In this document: one piece after another, positions 1 to 9,909 of the stretch | How positions within the stretch are numbered: position 1 is the first letter of the stretch | Layout of the letters: the number at the start of each line of letters is the position of its first letter | Assembly: GCF_000773685.1 (NCBI RefSeq) | Contig: NZ_JPQO01000220.1 | Location: 1 to 47,057, forward strand | Reading direction: 5' to 3' | From: Acinetobacter sp. HR7 | GTDB lineage: Bacteria > Pseudomonadota > Gammaproteobacteria > Pseudomonadales > Moraxellaceae | Length of the DNA stretch: 47,057 bases | Notes under the pieces: generated by a model | Seen by the model: only the letters and a program-made list of their open reading frames with translations | Told to the model about the DNA's origin: nothing | Databases searched by the model: none | Made by a program: the position numbers and the translations under genes

Positions 1-1261
1 TCTGCTAGTCTAGAGCCTTGGAAAAATTAGCGAGCAGCAGTGTATTGCCATTCAGCAGGCTTGTGATGAACTGATTGAGCATCCAGAAAACTGGCAGGAC
101 GCATTTCCTCTCGATCCTTATCAGGGCGGAGCAGGGACGTCCATCAATATGAATGCCAATGAGGTGATTGCCAGCCGTGCCCTAGAACTGATGGGGCATC
201 AGAAAGGTGAATATCAGATCCTGCACCCGAATGATCATGTCAATACTTCGCAATCGACCAATGATGTCTATCCAACCGCATTGCGTTTAGCGACTTATTC
301 TCGTCTGGATGAATTATTAAATGCCCAGAAAGTATTGATTGAGACCTTATATAGTAAGGCAACTGAATTCCGATACATCATCAAGATGGGTCGTACCCAG
401 CTTCAGGATGCTGTACCAATGACTATGGAACAGGAATTCCGCGCTTTTGCCACTTTATTAAAAGAAGATCTGAAACTGATTGAACAAACCCGCCAGTTAT
501 TGCTGGAAGTGAATCTCGGTGCAACCGCGATCGGTACTGGTGTCAATACACCGACTGGTTACGCCAAGCGAGTGGTAGAAGCTTTAGCGAAAATTACTGG
601 TCTGCCTTTCAAAGGTGCGGAGGATTATGTCGAAGCCACCAGTGACTGTGGCGTGTTTATTATTCTGTCCAGCAGCTTGAAACGTCTGGCAGTAAAATTG
701 TCCAAAATCTGTAATGACTTACGCCTACTGAGTTCGGGCCCACGTGGTGGTCTAGCAGAAATCCGGTTACCGGAACTACAGGCTGGTTCATCGATCATGC
801 CAGCCAAAGTTAATCCGGTGATACCGGAAGTGGTCAATCAGATTGCTTTCCGTGTCATTGGTAATGACCTGACCGTGACCTTGGCGGCAGAAGCAGGACA
901 ATTACAGTTGAATGTGATGGAGCCAGTGATAGCAGTTTCTCTGAATGAATCGATTCAGTTACTGACCCAAGGGATTCAGACACTGGCGCAAAAATGTATT
1001 GCCGGTATTCAACCCAATGAACAGAACTGTCTAAATGCTGTCATGCGCAGTATCGGCATTATTACCTTGCTGGAACCGATCCTAGGGCATACTGTCTGTG
1101 ATGAAATTGGCAAGCAGTGTATTCGTGAGAATAAAACCGTACCAGAAGTGGTACTCGAATTGGGTTTACTTAGTCCGGAACAGCAGGAAGAAATCTTTGC
1201 TATTCAAAATCTGGTGTCTGAAGTACCGAGCGAGGTCAACCAACTGGAGCAGGTGTCCTGA
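1..1261 (+). CDS. aspA: Aspartate ammonia-lyase (aspartase), 5'-truncated by the window edge
   Basis: Aspartase interconverts L-aspartate with fumarate and ammonia, as a cytoplasmic homotetramer. The visible frame carries the fumarase/aspartase signature [11 protein letters not shown] followed by VIPEVVNQ, which favours aspartase over fumarase C, as well as QGGAGTS and the NxSQSTND substrate-binding segment. It ends in TGA at 1259-1261. About 415 residues are readable from position 14; the family is about 470, so roughly the first 50-60 residues lie outside the window. Reading the same frame back to the edge meets a TAG at 11-13, whereas frame 1 is open across positions 1-15. This could be a one-base frameshift or an edge sequencing error. 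The first internal ATG (149) lies well inside the conserved domain and cannot be the true start. A terminator hairpin follows at 1312-1345. Confidence 0.9.
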
Positions 1262-1311
1262 AATTAAAGATATTTATAATGATTTATAGAATGTACTGAT
1301 TTTAACCATTT

Positions 1312-1345
1312 GCCTCAAATCCAGCCTGTGGGTTTGGGGCATTTT
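1312..1345 (+). terminator. Rho-independent terminator after aspA
   Basis: An 11-bp stem (1312-1322 with 1330-1340, two G-U pairs) closes a 7-base loop and is followed by a T-rich stretch. It lies 50 bases after the aspartase stop codon. Because it overlaps the upstream extension of the next reading frame, it argues for the downstream ATG as that gene's start. Confidence 0.7.
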
Positions 1346-1387
1346 CATCTAGACTATCTTCTTATCAAGAAGCCTCAGGAATCCGGC

Positions 1388-1747
1388 ATGTTTGACAAGA
1401 TCAGCGCATTATTCAAATCGAATAAACCTACGCCTGCACAGCAGTTTCTGCAAGAAAATAATATTCAGTATGCTGAAGATACCGGCTATGTGGTGGATGG
1501 TATCCAGTTGAATCAGGAACTGGGAGAACGTCTGGAATATTTATCCAATCGCCGCATGAAAACTTTTGATGACCTGAAAGAGCTTTATTCCACTGCCATG
1601 ATCATCAATGAAAAGATTGATCTTGAAATTGCCCATCAGCGTTTTAATGCACGACTCGGTAATACCGAAGAAAACCTACTGCAGTTTAAAGCCATTGTGA
1701 AGAAGTTAAATGATTACTATCGCAATTTCCTGCGAGAGAAAAAGTAG
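1388..1747 (+). CDS. Small conserved hypothetical protein
   Basis: I do not recognise this family. The product is about 119 residues, highly charged, mostly predicted helical, with no signal peptide, membrane segment or cysteine motif. The ATG at 1388 is preferred because it has a CAGGA-like ribosome site about 10 bases upstream, whereas the frame's upstream extension to a TTG at 1310 runs through the aspA terminator hairpin. It starts MFDKISALFKSNKPTPAQQF and ends KK before TAG. It sits between aspA and mfd on the same strand, with 123 bases to mfd, so it is probably transcribed on its own. No function is inferred. Confidence 0.7.
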   Translation: MFDKISALFKSNKPTPAQQFLQENNIQYAEDTGYVVDGIQLNQELGERLEYLSNRRMKTFDDLKELYSTAMIINEKIDLEIAHQRFNARLGNTEENLLQFKAIVKKLNDYYRNFLREKK

Positions 1748-1870
1748 GATTTTGATTCACTAAAATTCACACTGAATTGATAGTGTAAGAACTGCATAAA
1801 AATAACGAAATCACCGGATACCATCGTGATAGTATAAGGGGCATGTTGTTTAGACTTTAAAGCTATATAC

Positions 1871-4800
1871 ATGTTCCAACAAGAAATTTCCCAACTCAAC
1901 CTCAAACAACTCAAGGCGGGTGAACGACGCTGGTTAGGTAACCTGCAGGGTTCATCAACGTCACTGTTGCTGAAAGAAATCTCCAAAAATCACAAGCAGT
2001 TGTTTGTGATTGTGGCACGCAATAATCAGCATTTGGCACAGCTGGAAAGTGAACTGGAATTTTATGGCTTAAAACCGACCATTTTTCCAGACTGGGAAAT
2101 TCTGCCTTATGACCGCCTGTCACCGCATCAGGATATTGTGTCTGAACGTCTGGCAATTCTGTCGAATATGCCACAAACCGGTGTATTGCTACTTTCCGCT
2201 TCGACACTGGCACAACGCGTTGCACCAAGCTCATGGGTACTTGGGGAACATTTTGATATCCGGGTTGGGCAGAAATTTGATCTGGAACAACAAAAAAACA
2301 AGCTGGTTCAAGCCGGCTATCATCTGGTCGATACCGTCTATGATCATGGCGAATTTGCAGTACGCGGCAGCATCATGGACATCTATGCCTCTGGTCAGGA
2401 AGCCCCGATCCGGATTGACCTGTTTGATGATGAAATCGAAACCTTAAAATTCTTTGATCCTGAAACCCAACGCACCACACAAACTTTAGAACAATTTACG
2501 GTTTTGCCGGCCCAGGAATTCCCACTGAAAGAAGGGCGTGCCACTTTCCGGGATCGTTATGGCGAATTATTCCCAACAGCTAACCCCAAGAAGAACCCAC
2601 TCTACTTGGATGTAATGGATGGCATTTCTTCACCCGGTATCGAGTTTTATATGCCGCTATTCTTCAGTGCTGAAGCAATGCAAAAAGAAAGTACACTGGC
2701 AACGTATTTACCAAAGAATGGCATTGTCATTACAGATCGTGGTATTAAAGAGTCTTTAAACCAGTTTTGGGCGGAAGTCACCCGTCGTTATGAAGACCGC
2801 CGGCACAACATGGATCAGCCGATTCTGCCGCCGGAAATGCTGTTCTGTCAGGCCCATCAGGTACTGGAACAGCTAAACCAGTTTGGCCGTATCATTGCGT
2901 CTCAGGACGTCTTTGACGAAAAAGCCGGTGTCATCAATCTGGATACCCAGACTCCGCCACGTTTGCCTGTCGATCCAAAACGGGAAAAACCGTTTACCGA
3001 AGTCAAAAAATATATTGATGCTGCCAATCATCCCGTACTTTTAGTCGCTGAAAGTGCTGGTCGACGTGAAACCCTGAAAGATGCTTTGCGCGCTAGTCTG
3101 GGTGATATTCCAACCGTCGATAATTTTGATGCCTTTGTCGATTCACTGCATGCCATTGCTATTACCAGTGCGCCATTGGAACGTGGTCTGGTGGTCACCA
3201 ATCGCATCAGCGTGATCTCGGAAAACCAGCTCTATGAACACCGTGTGGTACAGCGCCGTCGCAAACGCCAGCAGGAAGTTTCAGAAGAGTTTTTGATTCG
3301 CAGCCTGACCGAGCTGACCATTGGTGCGCCGGTGGTACATATTGACTATGGTGTGGGACGTTATGCGGGTCTGATTACCCTCAGTATTGATGATCAGGAT
3401 CATGAATTTCTGCAGCTAGATTATGCTGATGATGCCAAGGTTTATGTGCCCGTCACCAATCTGCATCTGATCAGTCGCTATAGTGGCGGTGATCCTGATC
3501 TGGCACCGTTACATAAATTGGGTACCGATGCATGGAGCAAAGCGAAGCGCAAGGCATTAGAGCAGATTCATGACGTGGCGGCCGAGCTGTTAGATATACA
3601 GGCGCGCCGTTCATCTAAACCAGGCATTAGTTTTGAGGTCGATCAAAGCCTGTATATGCAGTTTGCCAGTGGCTTTGCCTATGAAGAAACCCCAGATCAG
3701 GCCAATGCCATTGAAGCAACTTTATATGACATGCAGCAGGCCAAGCCGATGGATCGTTTGGTCTGTGGGGATGTGGGTTTCGGTAAGACGGAAGTGGCGA
3801 TGCGTGCAGCTTTTGTTGCGGTACAAAATAGTCGCCAAGTAGCGGTTTTAGTACCAACCACGCTATTAGCCCAGCAACATTATGAGTCTTTTAAAGACCG
3901 TTTTGCAGATTGGCCGGTACGCATTGAAGTGTTGTCCCGTTTTGGGTCATCTAAAGCACATACCAAAACCATTGAAGATCTGGCAGAAGGCAAGGTCGAT
4001 ATTGTTATCGGTACGCATAAAATTCTGCAGGAAAACGTGCAGTTTAATAATCTGGGTCTGATGATTGTTGATGAAGAGCACCGTTTCGGCGTACGCGACA
4101 AGGAGCGCATCAAGGCCTTGCGTGCTGATGTCGATATGCTGACCCTAACGGCAACTCCAATTCCACGTACCCTGAATATGGCCTTTAGCGGGATGCGTGA
4201 CCTGTCGATTATCGCGACACCTCCAGCACGCCGTCTGGCGGTGAAAACCTTTGTACAGGAACAGACCAATGACACCATTAAAGAGGCGATTCTGCGTGAA
4301 TTGCTGCGTGGTGGTCAGGTTTATTACTTGCATAATGAAGTCGAAACCATTGAGCGGACTGCAGAAAGCTTGCGTGAGCTGGTGCCGGAAGCACGCGTTG
4401 TGGTGGCGCATGGTCAAATGCGTGAACGTGAACTGGAGCAGGTAATGCAGCAGTTCTATCACAAAGAATACAACGTGCTGGTCTGTTCGACCATCATTGA
4501 AACCGGGATTGATGTACCAAATGCCAATACCATTTTGATTGAACGTGCGGACAAGCTCGGCCTAGCCCAGCTGCACCAGCTACGTGGCCGTGTCGGTCGT
4601 TCACATCATCAGGCTTATGCCTATCTGCTAGTGCCATCGATTAAAGGCTTAAAAGGGGATGCAGAAAAACGTCTGGATGCTATTCAGCGTGCCTCAACTT
4701 TGGGTGCAGGTTTTATGCTAGCAACAGAAGATCTGGAAATCCGTGGTGCAGGTGAACTGTTGGGTGAACAGCAAAGTGGTTCTATGCAGGCCATCGGTTA

Positions 4801-5329
4801 TAGTCTGTATATGGAAATGCTGGAAAAAGCCACCAAAGCCATCCAGAAAGGTAAAACGCCGAACTTTGATGCACCATTGTCCCTGACCGCAGAAATTAAC
4901 CTGCATATGCCAGCGCTGATTCCGGATGACTACCTCGGTGATGTGCATCAGCGTCTGCTGTTCTATAAACGTATCAGTAATACTGATACCCAGGAAAAGC
5001 TCGACAATATCCGTATGGAGCTGATTGACCGTTTTGGTATTCCGCCGCAACCGGTGAAACAGCTATTCGCCGTGCATCAGATCCGTTTAAAGGCAGAACA
5101 GTTGGGTATTACCAAAATCGATATTGCAGCACAGGGAGGACATATCGAATTTGCTCCGGATACCCCGGTGCAGGCGATGAGCATTATCCAGATGATGCAG
5201 AAGCATCCAACCTATTTCCGCATGAATGGCGGACAGCGTTTGAAAGTGATGGTGATGCTGGAAGACTATCAGAAACGTATCCAGTTCCTGAATGATCTGC
5301 TGGATCATTTGCTGAAAGAACTGCATTAA
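1871..5329 (+). CDS. mfd: Transcription-repair coupling factor Mfd
   Basis: Mfd is an ATP-driven DNA translocase that pushes stalled RNA polymerase off lesions and recruits UvrA for strand-specific excision repair. The 1152-residue length matches the family (about 1150). The N-terminal third resembles UvrB domains; a CarD-like RNA-polymerase interaction segment lies near residues 475-540 (HIDYGVGRYAGL). The RecG-like motor carries Walker A GDVGFGKT at about 633-640, the DEEH box at about 734-737, TATPIPRT, and motif VI QLRGRVGR. The C-terminal part contains the RGAGELLGEQQSG translocation-region motif and the autoinhibitory D7-like domain. The gene stands alone, with no obvious terminator in the 244 bases after it. 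Confidence 0.97.
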   Translation: MFQQEISQLNLKQLKAGERRWLGNLQGSSTSLLLKEISKNHKQLFVIVARNNQHLAQLESELEFYGLKPTIFPDWEILPYDRLSPHQDIVSERLAILSNMPQTGVLLLSASTLAQRVAPSSWVLGEHFDIRVGQKFDLEQQKNKLVQAGYHLVDTVYDHGEFAVRGSIMDIYASGQEAPIRIDLFDDEIETLKFFDPETQRTTQTLEQFTVLPAQEFPLKEGRATFRDRYGELFPTANPKKNPLYLDVMDGISSPGIEFYMPLFFSAEAMQKESTLATYLPKNGIVITDRGIKESLNQFWAEVTRRYEDRRHNMDQPILPPEMLFCQAHQVLEQLNQFGRIIASQDVFDEKAGVINLDTQTPPRLPVDPKREKPFTEVKKYIDAANHPVLLVAESAGRRETLKDALRASLGDIPTVDNFDAFVDSLHAIAITSAPLERGLVVTNRISVISENQLYEHRVVQRRRKRQQEVSEEFLIRSLTELTIGAPVVHIDYGVGRYAGLITLSIDDQDHEFLQLDYADDAKVYVPVTNLHLISRYSGGDPDLAPLHKLGTDAWSKAKRKALEQIHDVAAELLDIQARRSSKPGISFEVDQSLYMQFASGFAYEETPDQANAIEATLYDMQQAKPMDRLVCGDVGFGKTEVAMRAAFVAVQNSRQVAVLVPTTLLAQQHYESFKDRFADWPVRIEVLSRFGSSKAHTKTIEDLAEGKVDIVIGTHKILQENVQFNNLGLMIVDEEHRFGVRDKERIKALRADVDMLTLTATPIPRTLNMAFSGMRDLSIIATPPARRLAVKTFVQEQTNDTIKEAILRELLRGGQVYYLHNEVETIERTAESLRELVPEARVVVAHGQMRERELEQVMQQFYHKEYNVLVCSTIIETGIDVPNANTILIERADKLGLAQLHQLRGRVGRSHHQAYAYLLVPSIKGLKGDAEKRLDAIQRASTLGAGFMLATEDLEIRGAGELLGEQQSGSMQAIGYSLYMEMLEKATKAIQKGKTPNFDAPLSLTAEINLHMPALIPDDYLGDVHQRLLFYKRISNTDTQEKLDNIRMELIDRFGIPPQPVKQLFAVHQIRLKAEQLGITKIDIAAQGGHIEFAPDTPVQAMSIIQMMQKHPTYFRMNGGQRLKVMVMLEDYQKRIQFLNDLLDHLLKELH

Positions 5330-5573
5330 ACACTCGGATCTAAAGGTTGGGCAGAAAGGGAGTTCTGACCTTACCTATTAACCTGATTGCCCAGTCATTT
5401 ATTTGTGCCGGGGAGCTATTGATTAATTTAGGGGATGGAGTAAAGTCAGGGATGTGACCGGGTTCAAAACAAATCTTTCAAATTTGTATTGAAACACATT
5501 GCTTACAATATTCAGTCAGCACTGGATATGGTAGTATTAGCCATCATTCTAATTTTGCATCATTTATAAAGAT
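5330..5573. other. Intergenic region between mfd and the HIT gene
   Basis: No open frame with support is visible in these 244 bases. The first half contains weak complementary segments (around 5347-5370 and 5347/5393) but no T-tract terminator. The last 120 bases are AT-rich and probably hold the promoter of the HIT-family gene; I could not match a -35/-10 pair with proper spacing. Confidence 0.4.
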
Positions 5574-6008
5574 ATGTTCAGTTTGCATCCTCAACTTGCT
5601 CAAGATACGTTTTATGTAGGCGACTTTCCTTTATCGACATGTCGTTTAATGAATGATATGCAATTTCCGTGGCTAATTCTTGTTCCACGTGTTCCAGGCA
5701 TTACAGAATTATACGAACTTAGTCAGGCTGATCAGGAACAATTTTTACGCGAGTCTAGCTGGTTATCGAGCCAGTTGGCGCGTGTATTCCGTGCAGACAA
5801 AATGAATGTGGCTGCACTGGGCAATATGGTTCCACAGCTACATTTCCATCATGTGGTACGTTACCAGAATGATGTGGCATGGCCTAAACCAGTATGGGGC
5901 ACTCCAGCGGTTCCATATAGCAGCGAAGTTCTTGCTCACATGCGCCAAACCTTAATGTTGGCTCTACGTGGTCAGGGAGATATGCCGTTTGATTGGCGTA
6001 TGGACTAA
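5574..6008 (+). CDS. HIT-family nucleotide-binding protein
   Basis: This 144-residue protein resembles short bacterial histidine-triad proteins (COG0537-like), which hydrolyse or transfer nucleotidyl groups from dinucleoside polyphosphates or similar substrates. The motif at residues 88-95 reads QLHFHHVV: the first histidine of the canonical HxHxHxx triad is glutamine while the second and third are kept (H90, H92). The downstream proline/tryptophan-rich segment (WPKPVWG) and upstream LVPRVPGITELYELS fit the family. The start at ATG 5574 has a poor ribosome site. It ends 58 bases before the adenylate cyclase start and may be co-transcribed with it. The exact substrate cannot be told. Confidence 0.85.
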   Translation: MFSLHPQLAQDTFYVGDFPLSTCRLMNDMQFPWLILVPRVPGITELYELSQADQEQFLRESSWLSSQLARVFRADKMNVAALGNMVPQLHFHHVVRYQNDVAWPKPVWGTPAVPYSSEVLAHMRQTLMLALRGQGDMPFDWRMD

Positions 6009-6066
6009 TCCGATTCATGCTGCATATCAGGCCTGTAACTAATACAGTGCTGCAAGGAGCAACTGA

Positions 6067-7593
6067 GTGCATATAGACGATTGGGTGAATCAAGAGCCAA
6101 AAGAATTTGAGTTTTTCCATCGGTTGATGGGTTATCTCATGCTTTCGCTGGTGATCGTCGTCTTTCACTACACAGCGCCTGATACGCAATATCAAATTTT
6201 TATCCCGTTTTTATTTCTTGCGATTATCCTTGCGCTGCCGAAACTGTCTCACTGGCTGATCTATCGTTACGATACCGATGTGAAGCGTAAAGTATTCTTT
6301 ATGCTGGACATGACCGTGATTGCCATCATCCTGTCAGCCATTCATCTGAGCCTGGTGTTGTCGTTATTGGCATTTGTGGCCTTACTCTATACCGCAATCA
6401 GCAACAAAATTTCCTTTCTGACCTTTGCCTTGGCCAGCCTGATTGGCGTGGTGATTTTCTATCTCAGCAATATTTTCATTTTTGGTTTTGGTGATTATTT
6501 TCAACCAACCAGCAGTGAACTGACCGTGCTGGGTTTCCTGTGCATGATTACCTATGTGGGAATCGGGAACTACTATCAGGCCCGTCGTGCGCGTTATATG
6601 GCAGTGAAAAAAGATCATTATTATGACCAGATGAACCGCTATATGGAGTTTGCCAACCAGCTCAGCCGATATGCGCCGTTACAGTTGTGGCAATCCATCA
6701 TGAAGGGTGAGTCTGAAGCCAAGATTGAATACAAGCGTAAAAAACTGACTGTGTTCTTCTCAGATATTCAGGGTTTTACCGAGTTATCCGAAACGCTGAT
6801 TCCAGATGATCTGGCCTTCCTGTTAAATGATTATCTCAGTCATATGACTGAAATTGCTAAGCATTATGAAGGCACGGTCGACAAGTTTATGGGTGATGCG
6901 ATCCTGATCTTTTTTGGTGATCCGCATAGTCAAGGCGTAGAACAGGATGCTAAAACCTGTCTGGAAATGGCGATTGCCATGCGCCAGCAGATGAAAATTC
7001 TGCGTGAGCGCTGGGTGAAAATGGGATATCCGCCACTGCATATTCGTATGGGGATTTCTACCGGTTATTGCCACGTAGGGAACTATGGTGCCAATCACCG
7101 CATGGCTTATACCATCGTGGGTCGGGATGCGAATCTGGCAGCCCGTTTGCAAAGTGCAGCACAGGTTGATGAAATCCTAATTTCTGATGACACTTATAAT
7201 CTGGTCAAGAATGACTACCTCTGCGCACCTAAAGCGCCGATCTTCCTGAAAGGGATTAAAGAGCCGGTACGAACCTGGCAGGTGATGGAAAAATATAAAT
7301 CCGAGAAAGTCGATTATCAGCGTTGGTTCGATTATGAATATAAAGGCTTTCATCTGTTATTAAATCTGGATGAAGTGCAGAATTATGAATATCCAGAGCT
7401 GATTGATATTCTAGAAAAAATGATCAAGCGTATTCAGACTCAGCAGAAATTTACCAATTCTAAAGGTTTCGTCAAACTGAAACTCGAAGATATGGTGGCT
7501 GAGCAGATCGCAGAAAATGCAGAAGCTGATCAAACTGCGAATAAACTGATTGAAGCTGATGAAAAAGAAAAAAACACGACTCGGGTGAGTTGA
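6067..7593 (+). CDS. Membrane-anchored class III adenylate cyclase (CyaB/CavA-like)
   Basis: The protein (508 residues) probably makes cAMP from ATP at the inner membrane. Residues about 20-185 contain five to six hydrophobic segments, similar in layout to MASE2-type cyclases such as Pseudomonas CyaB. The catalytic CHD domain follows: metal-binding Asp233 (FFSDIQGFT) and Asp277 (DKFMGDAIL), adenine-selecting Lys273 and Asp354, and the transition-state pair Asn356/Arg360 (DANLAAR). All catalytic positions are intact. The lysine and aspartate at the base-recognition sites favour ATP over GTP. The GTG start at 6067 is supported by AGGAG at 6055-6059. After the cyclase domain is a charged tail of about 100 residues. 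A shared terminator separates it from the convergent isc operon. Confidence 0.92.
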   Translation: MHIDDWVNQEPKEFEFFHRLMGYLMLSLVIVVFHYTAPDTQYQIFIPFLFLAIILALPKLSHWLIYRYDTDVKRKVFFMLDMTVIAIILSAIHLSLVLSLLAFVALLYTAISNKISFLTFALASLIGVVIFYLSNIFIFGFGDYFQPTSSELTVLGFLCMITYVGIGNYYQARRARYMAVKKDHYYDQMNRYMEFANQLSRYAPLQLWQSIMKGESEAKIEYKRKKLTVFFSDIQGFTELSETLIPDDLAFLLNDYLSHMTEIAKHYEGTVDKFMGDAILIFFGDPHSQGVEQDAKTCLEMAIAMRQQMKILRERWVKMGYPPLHIRMGISTGYCHVGNYGANHRMAYTIVGRDANLAARLQSAAQVDEILISDDTYNLVKNDYLCAPKAPIFLKGIKEPVRTWQVMEKYKSEKVDYQRWFDYEYKGFHLLLNLDEVQNYEYPELIDILEKMIKRIQTQQKFTNSKGFVKLKLEDMVAEQIAENAEADQTANKLIEADEKEKNTTRVS

Positions 7594-7615
7594 TAAGAAA
7601 GAATTTACAGACAAT

Positions 7616-7645
7616 AAAAAACCACGCTGTAGCGTGGTTTTTTAT
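7616..7645. terminator. Bidirectional terminator between cyclase gene and fdx
   Basis: An ACCACGCT / AGCGTGGT stem with a 2-base loop is flanked by A-tract on the left and T-tract on the right, so it works for both convergent transcripts: the cyclase from the left and the isc operon from the right. Confidence 0.9.
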
Positions 7646-7654
7646 GCAACCTGC

Positions 7655-7993
7655 TTAGTGATTTTCAGAAGCATGGTTGATGGTGTATTTGGGAATTTCA
7701 ACTTCCAGATCTTCATCCACAATCTTAACCTGACAAGACAGGCGTGAATCAGGTTCCAGGCCCCAAGCACGATCCAGTAAATCTGCTTCTACATCACTCA
7801 TTTCTTCCAGGCTGTCGAAGCCTTTACGCACGATGACGTGGCAAGTCGTACATGCACATGACATATCACATGCATGTTCAATTTTAATTCCGTTGTTTAA
7901 CAGGCTTTCACATAAATTGGCATTCTGCTCAACTTCAAACTCAGCACCTTCAGGGCAAATTTGCGCATGTGGAAGAACTTTAATACGTGGCAT
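7655..7993 (-). CDS. fdx: ISC-type [2Fe-2S] ferredoxin
   Basis: This adrenodoxin-like ferredoxin (112 residues) supplies electrons for iron-sulfur cluster assembly on IscU. Cluster ligands are visible as the CxxxxxCxxC pattern (ACDMSCACTTC) plus a later cysteine in RLSCQ. The ATG at 7993 is chosen because AAGG lies 9-10 bases upstream and the product then starts MPRIKVLPH as the family does; the frame is open further upstream but would run into hscA. It is the last gene of the isc operon, 16 bases after hscA, and is followed by the shared terminator. Confidence 0.96.
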   Translation of the reverse strand: MPRIKVLPHAQICPEGAEFEVEQNANLCESLLNNGIKIEHACDMSCACTTCHVIVRKGFDSLEEMSDVEADLLDRAWGLEPDSRLSCQVKIVDEDLEVEIPKYTINHASENH

Positions 7994-8009
7994 AGTCTTT
8001 ACCTTAAAT

Positions 8010-9869
8010 TTAGTTTGAGTTTGACCAGTCGTCGAGTTTGGTGCCTTTGAGCGCAGCATCAATATGCTGGTTCATACGTAGTGCTGCAAATGCATCGCTA
8101 TGTATTTTAAGCTGTTCGACAGCAGATTCAATGGCTTTAATATCGGTACCTTGCATCTCCTGCTCCAGTTGGGCTTTTGCTGCATTCAGGTCATCCAGTT
8201 GCTGTTCGCTTAACAGTTTGGCATCAACTTTCAGCGCCTGATTCAGAGCTTCAAGTTCGCGTTGTGCTTCCACCTTGGTTTCCTGAAGCTGACGCAGGTT
8301 TTTGTCTTCTTCTGCGTATTTATAACCTTCAAGCAATAAACGTTCGGTATCTTCACTGGACAGGCCATAAGATGGCTTGATATCGATGTGCGCTTTCACG
8401 CCTGATGTGGTTTCCTGAGCAGATACGGTCAGCAGACCATCCGCATCAACCTGGAAAGTCACTTCAATTCGTGCCTGGCCTGCAGTCATTGGCGGAATGC
8501 CACGCAGTACGAAGCGGCCTAAGCTACGGCAATGATCGACCAGATCGCGTTCACCTTGGACCACGTGGATCAGCATCGCGGTTTGGCCATCTTGATACGT
8601 AGTGAATTCCTGGCGACGTGCTACAGGAATTGCAGTATTGCGTGCAATCAGACGTTCAACCAGCCCACCCATAGTTTCCAGGCCAAGTGAAAGTGGGGTT
8701 ACATCGAGTAATAACGAACCGTCTTTACTATTACCAATCAATTGATTGGCAGTAATAGCAGCACCAATGGCAACCACTTCATCTGGGTTGATGGTGCACA
8801 GTGGTTCCTGATTAAAGACTTCACGCACTGCTTTTTGTACCGCATAAGAACGGGTAGAACCACCCACTAGTACGACATTCTGAATGTCATCCAGTTCCAG
8901 CTTGGCGTCACGCATGACACGCTTACAAACGCTGATGGTTTTATCCAAAGCAACTTTAATAATTTCTTCAAAACTTGAACGGTCTAAAGTCAGGCTATGA
9001 TCCAGAATTTTCAGCTCAACTGATTCTTGATCACTGAGTGCTTCTTTAGCACGACGGGCAGCAGTGATGAAGTGTGCATATTCTTCATCATCTAGATTTT
9101 CCAGATCCAGCTGTTTTTTAGCCCACTTCAGAATCAGGCGATCCAAGTCATCACCACCTAGGGCGGTATGACCACCGGTCGCTAAGACTTCGAATACGCC
9201 TTGAGAGAAGCGCAGAATTGAAACATCAAACGTACCGCCACCCAAGTCATAGATCACATAGTTACGATCGGTGCTCAGGTTGGTTTCCTGATCCAGCCCA
9301 TAAGCCACTGCAGCCGCGGTAGGTTCATTCAGTAAACGCAGGACATTTAAACCAGCCAGTTGAGCAGCATCACGGGTTGCCTGACGCTGTGCTTCATCAA
9401 AATATGCAGGAACAGTAATTACTGCACCATTAATTTCATTTTTTAGACTTGCTTCAGCGCGGTCTTTCAGCTTTTTTAAGATTTCTGCTGAAATTTCAAC
9501 CGGGGTTTTACGACCTTGAACGGTTTCAAAAGCAGGCATCTCATTCGCTTCACCTACCAGTGTGTAAGGATGCTGGAATTTGATATCCGCCTGTGAACGG
9601 CCCATAAAACGTTTCACAGAAACGATGGTATTTTTCGGGTCGGTGGTAATAAATGGTGCAGCCTCATAGCCGTACTGTGTGTTTTGCTCTGCATAATGAA
9701 CGATGGAAGGGAGTAACACACGTCCTTGTTCATCATTGAGTACTTTGGCTTTACCTGATAGAACCGTGGCTACCAAAGAGTGGGTGGTGCCTAAATCGAT
9801 ACCAATCGCAATGCGGTGTTCATGCGGTGCACTTGATTGACCTGGTTCTGCAATCTGCAAGAGAGCCAT
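8010..9869 (-). CDS. hscA: Fe-S assembly chaperone HscA (Hsp70 family)
   Basis: HscA is the specialised Hsp70 that, with HscB, binds the LPPVK motif of IscU and promotes cluster transfer to apo-proteins. The product is 619 residues, as expected. The ATPase domain begins with [13 protein letters not shown] and contains [26 protein letters not shown] and the VVLVGGSTR phosphate-binding segment; the substrate-binding domain follows from about residue 385 ([13 protein letters not shown]) with a helical lid at the end. It sits 40 bases after hscB and 16 before fdx, consistent with one transcript. Confidence 0.97.
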   Translation of the reverse strand: MALLQIAEPGQSSAPHEHRIAIGIDLGTTHSLVATVLSGKAKVLNDEQGRVLLPSIVHYAEQNTQYGYEAAPFITTDPKNTIVSVKRFMGRSQADIKFQHPYTLVGEANEMPAFETVQGRKTPVEISAEILKKLKDRAEASLKNEINGAVITVPAYFDEAQRQATRDAAQLAGLNVLRLLNEPTAAAVAYGLDQETNLSTDRNYVIYDLGGGTFDVSILRFSQGVFEVLATGGHTALGGDDLDRLILKWAKKQLDLENLDDEEYAHFITAARRAKEALSDQESVELKILDHSLTLDRSSFEEIIKVALDKTISVCKRVMRDAKLELDDIQNVVLVGGSTRSYAVQKAVREVFNQEPLCTINPDEVVAIGAAITANQLIGNSKDGSLLLDVTPLSLGLETMGGLVERLIARNTAIPVARRQEFTTYQDGQTAMLIHVVQGERDLVDHCRSLGRFVLRGIPPMTAGQARIEVTFQVDADGLLTVSAQETTSGVKAHIDIKPSYGLSSEDTERLLLEGYKYAEEDKNLRQLQETKVEAQRELEALNQALKVDAKLLSEQQLDDLNAAKAQLEQEMQGTDIKAIESAVEQLKIHSDAFAALRMNQHIDAALKGTKLDDWSNSN

Positions 9870-9909
9870 AGTGTTACATCCTTTGCACGTTAAATATTAA
9901 AGAGAAAAA

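Noticed and set aside
1310..1387. N-terminal extension of the small gene after aspA from a TTG start
   Set aside because: It runs through the aspA terminator hairpin, and the ATG at 1388 has a better ribosome site.
3880..4278. 132-codon open frame on the minus strand inside mfd
   Set aside because: It lies wholly opposite the conserved Mfd motor domain, with no ribosome site and no recognisable family; a shadow frame.
5347..5400. Possible mfd terminator or small RNA
   Set aside because: Complementary segments are short with a long loop and no T tract, and no promoter was visible.
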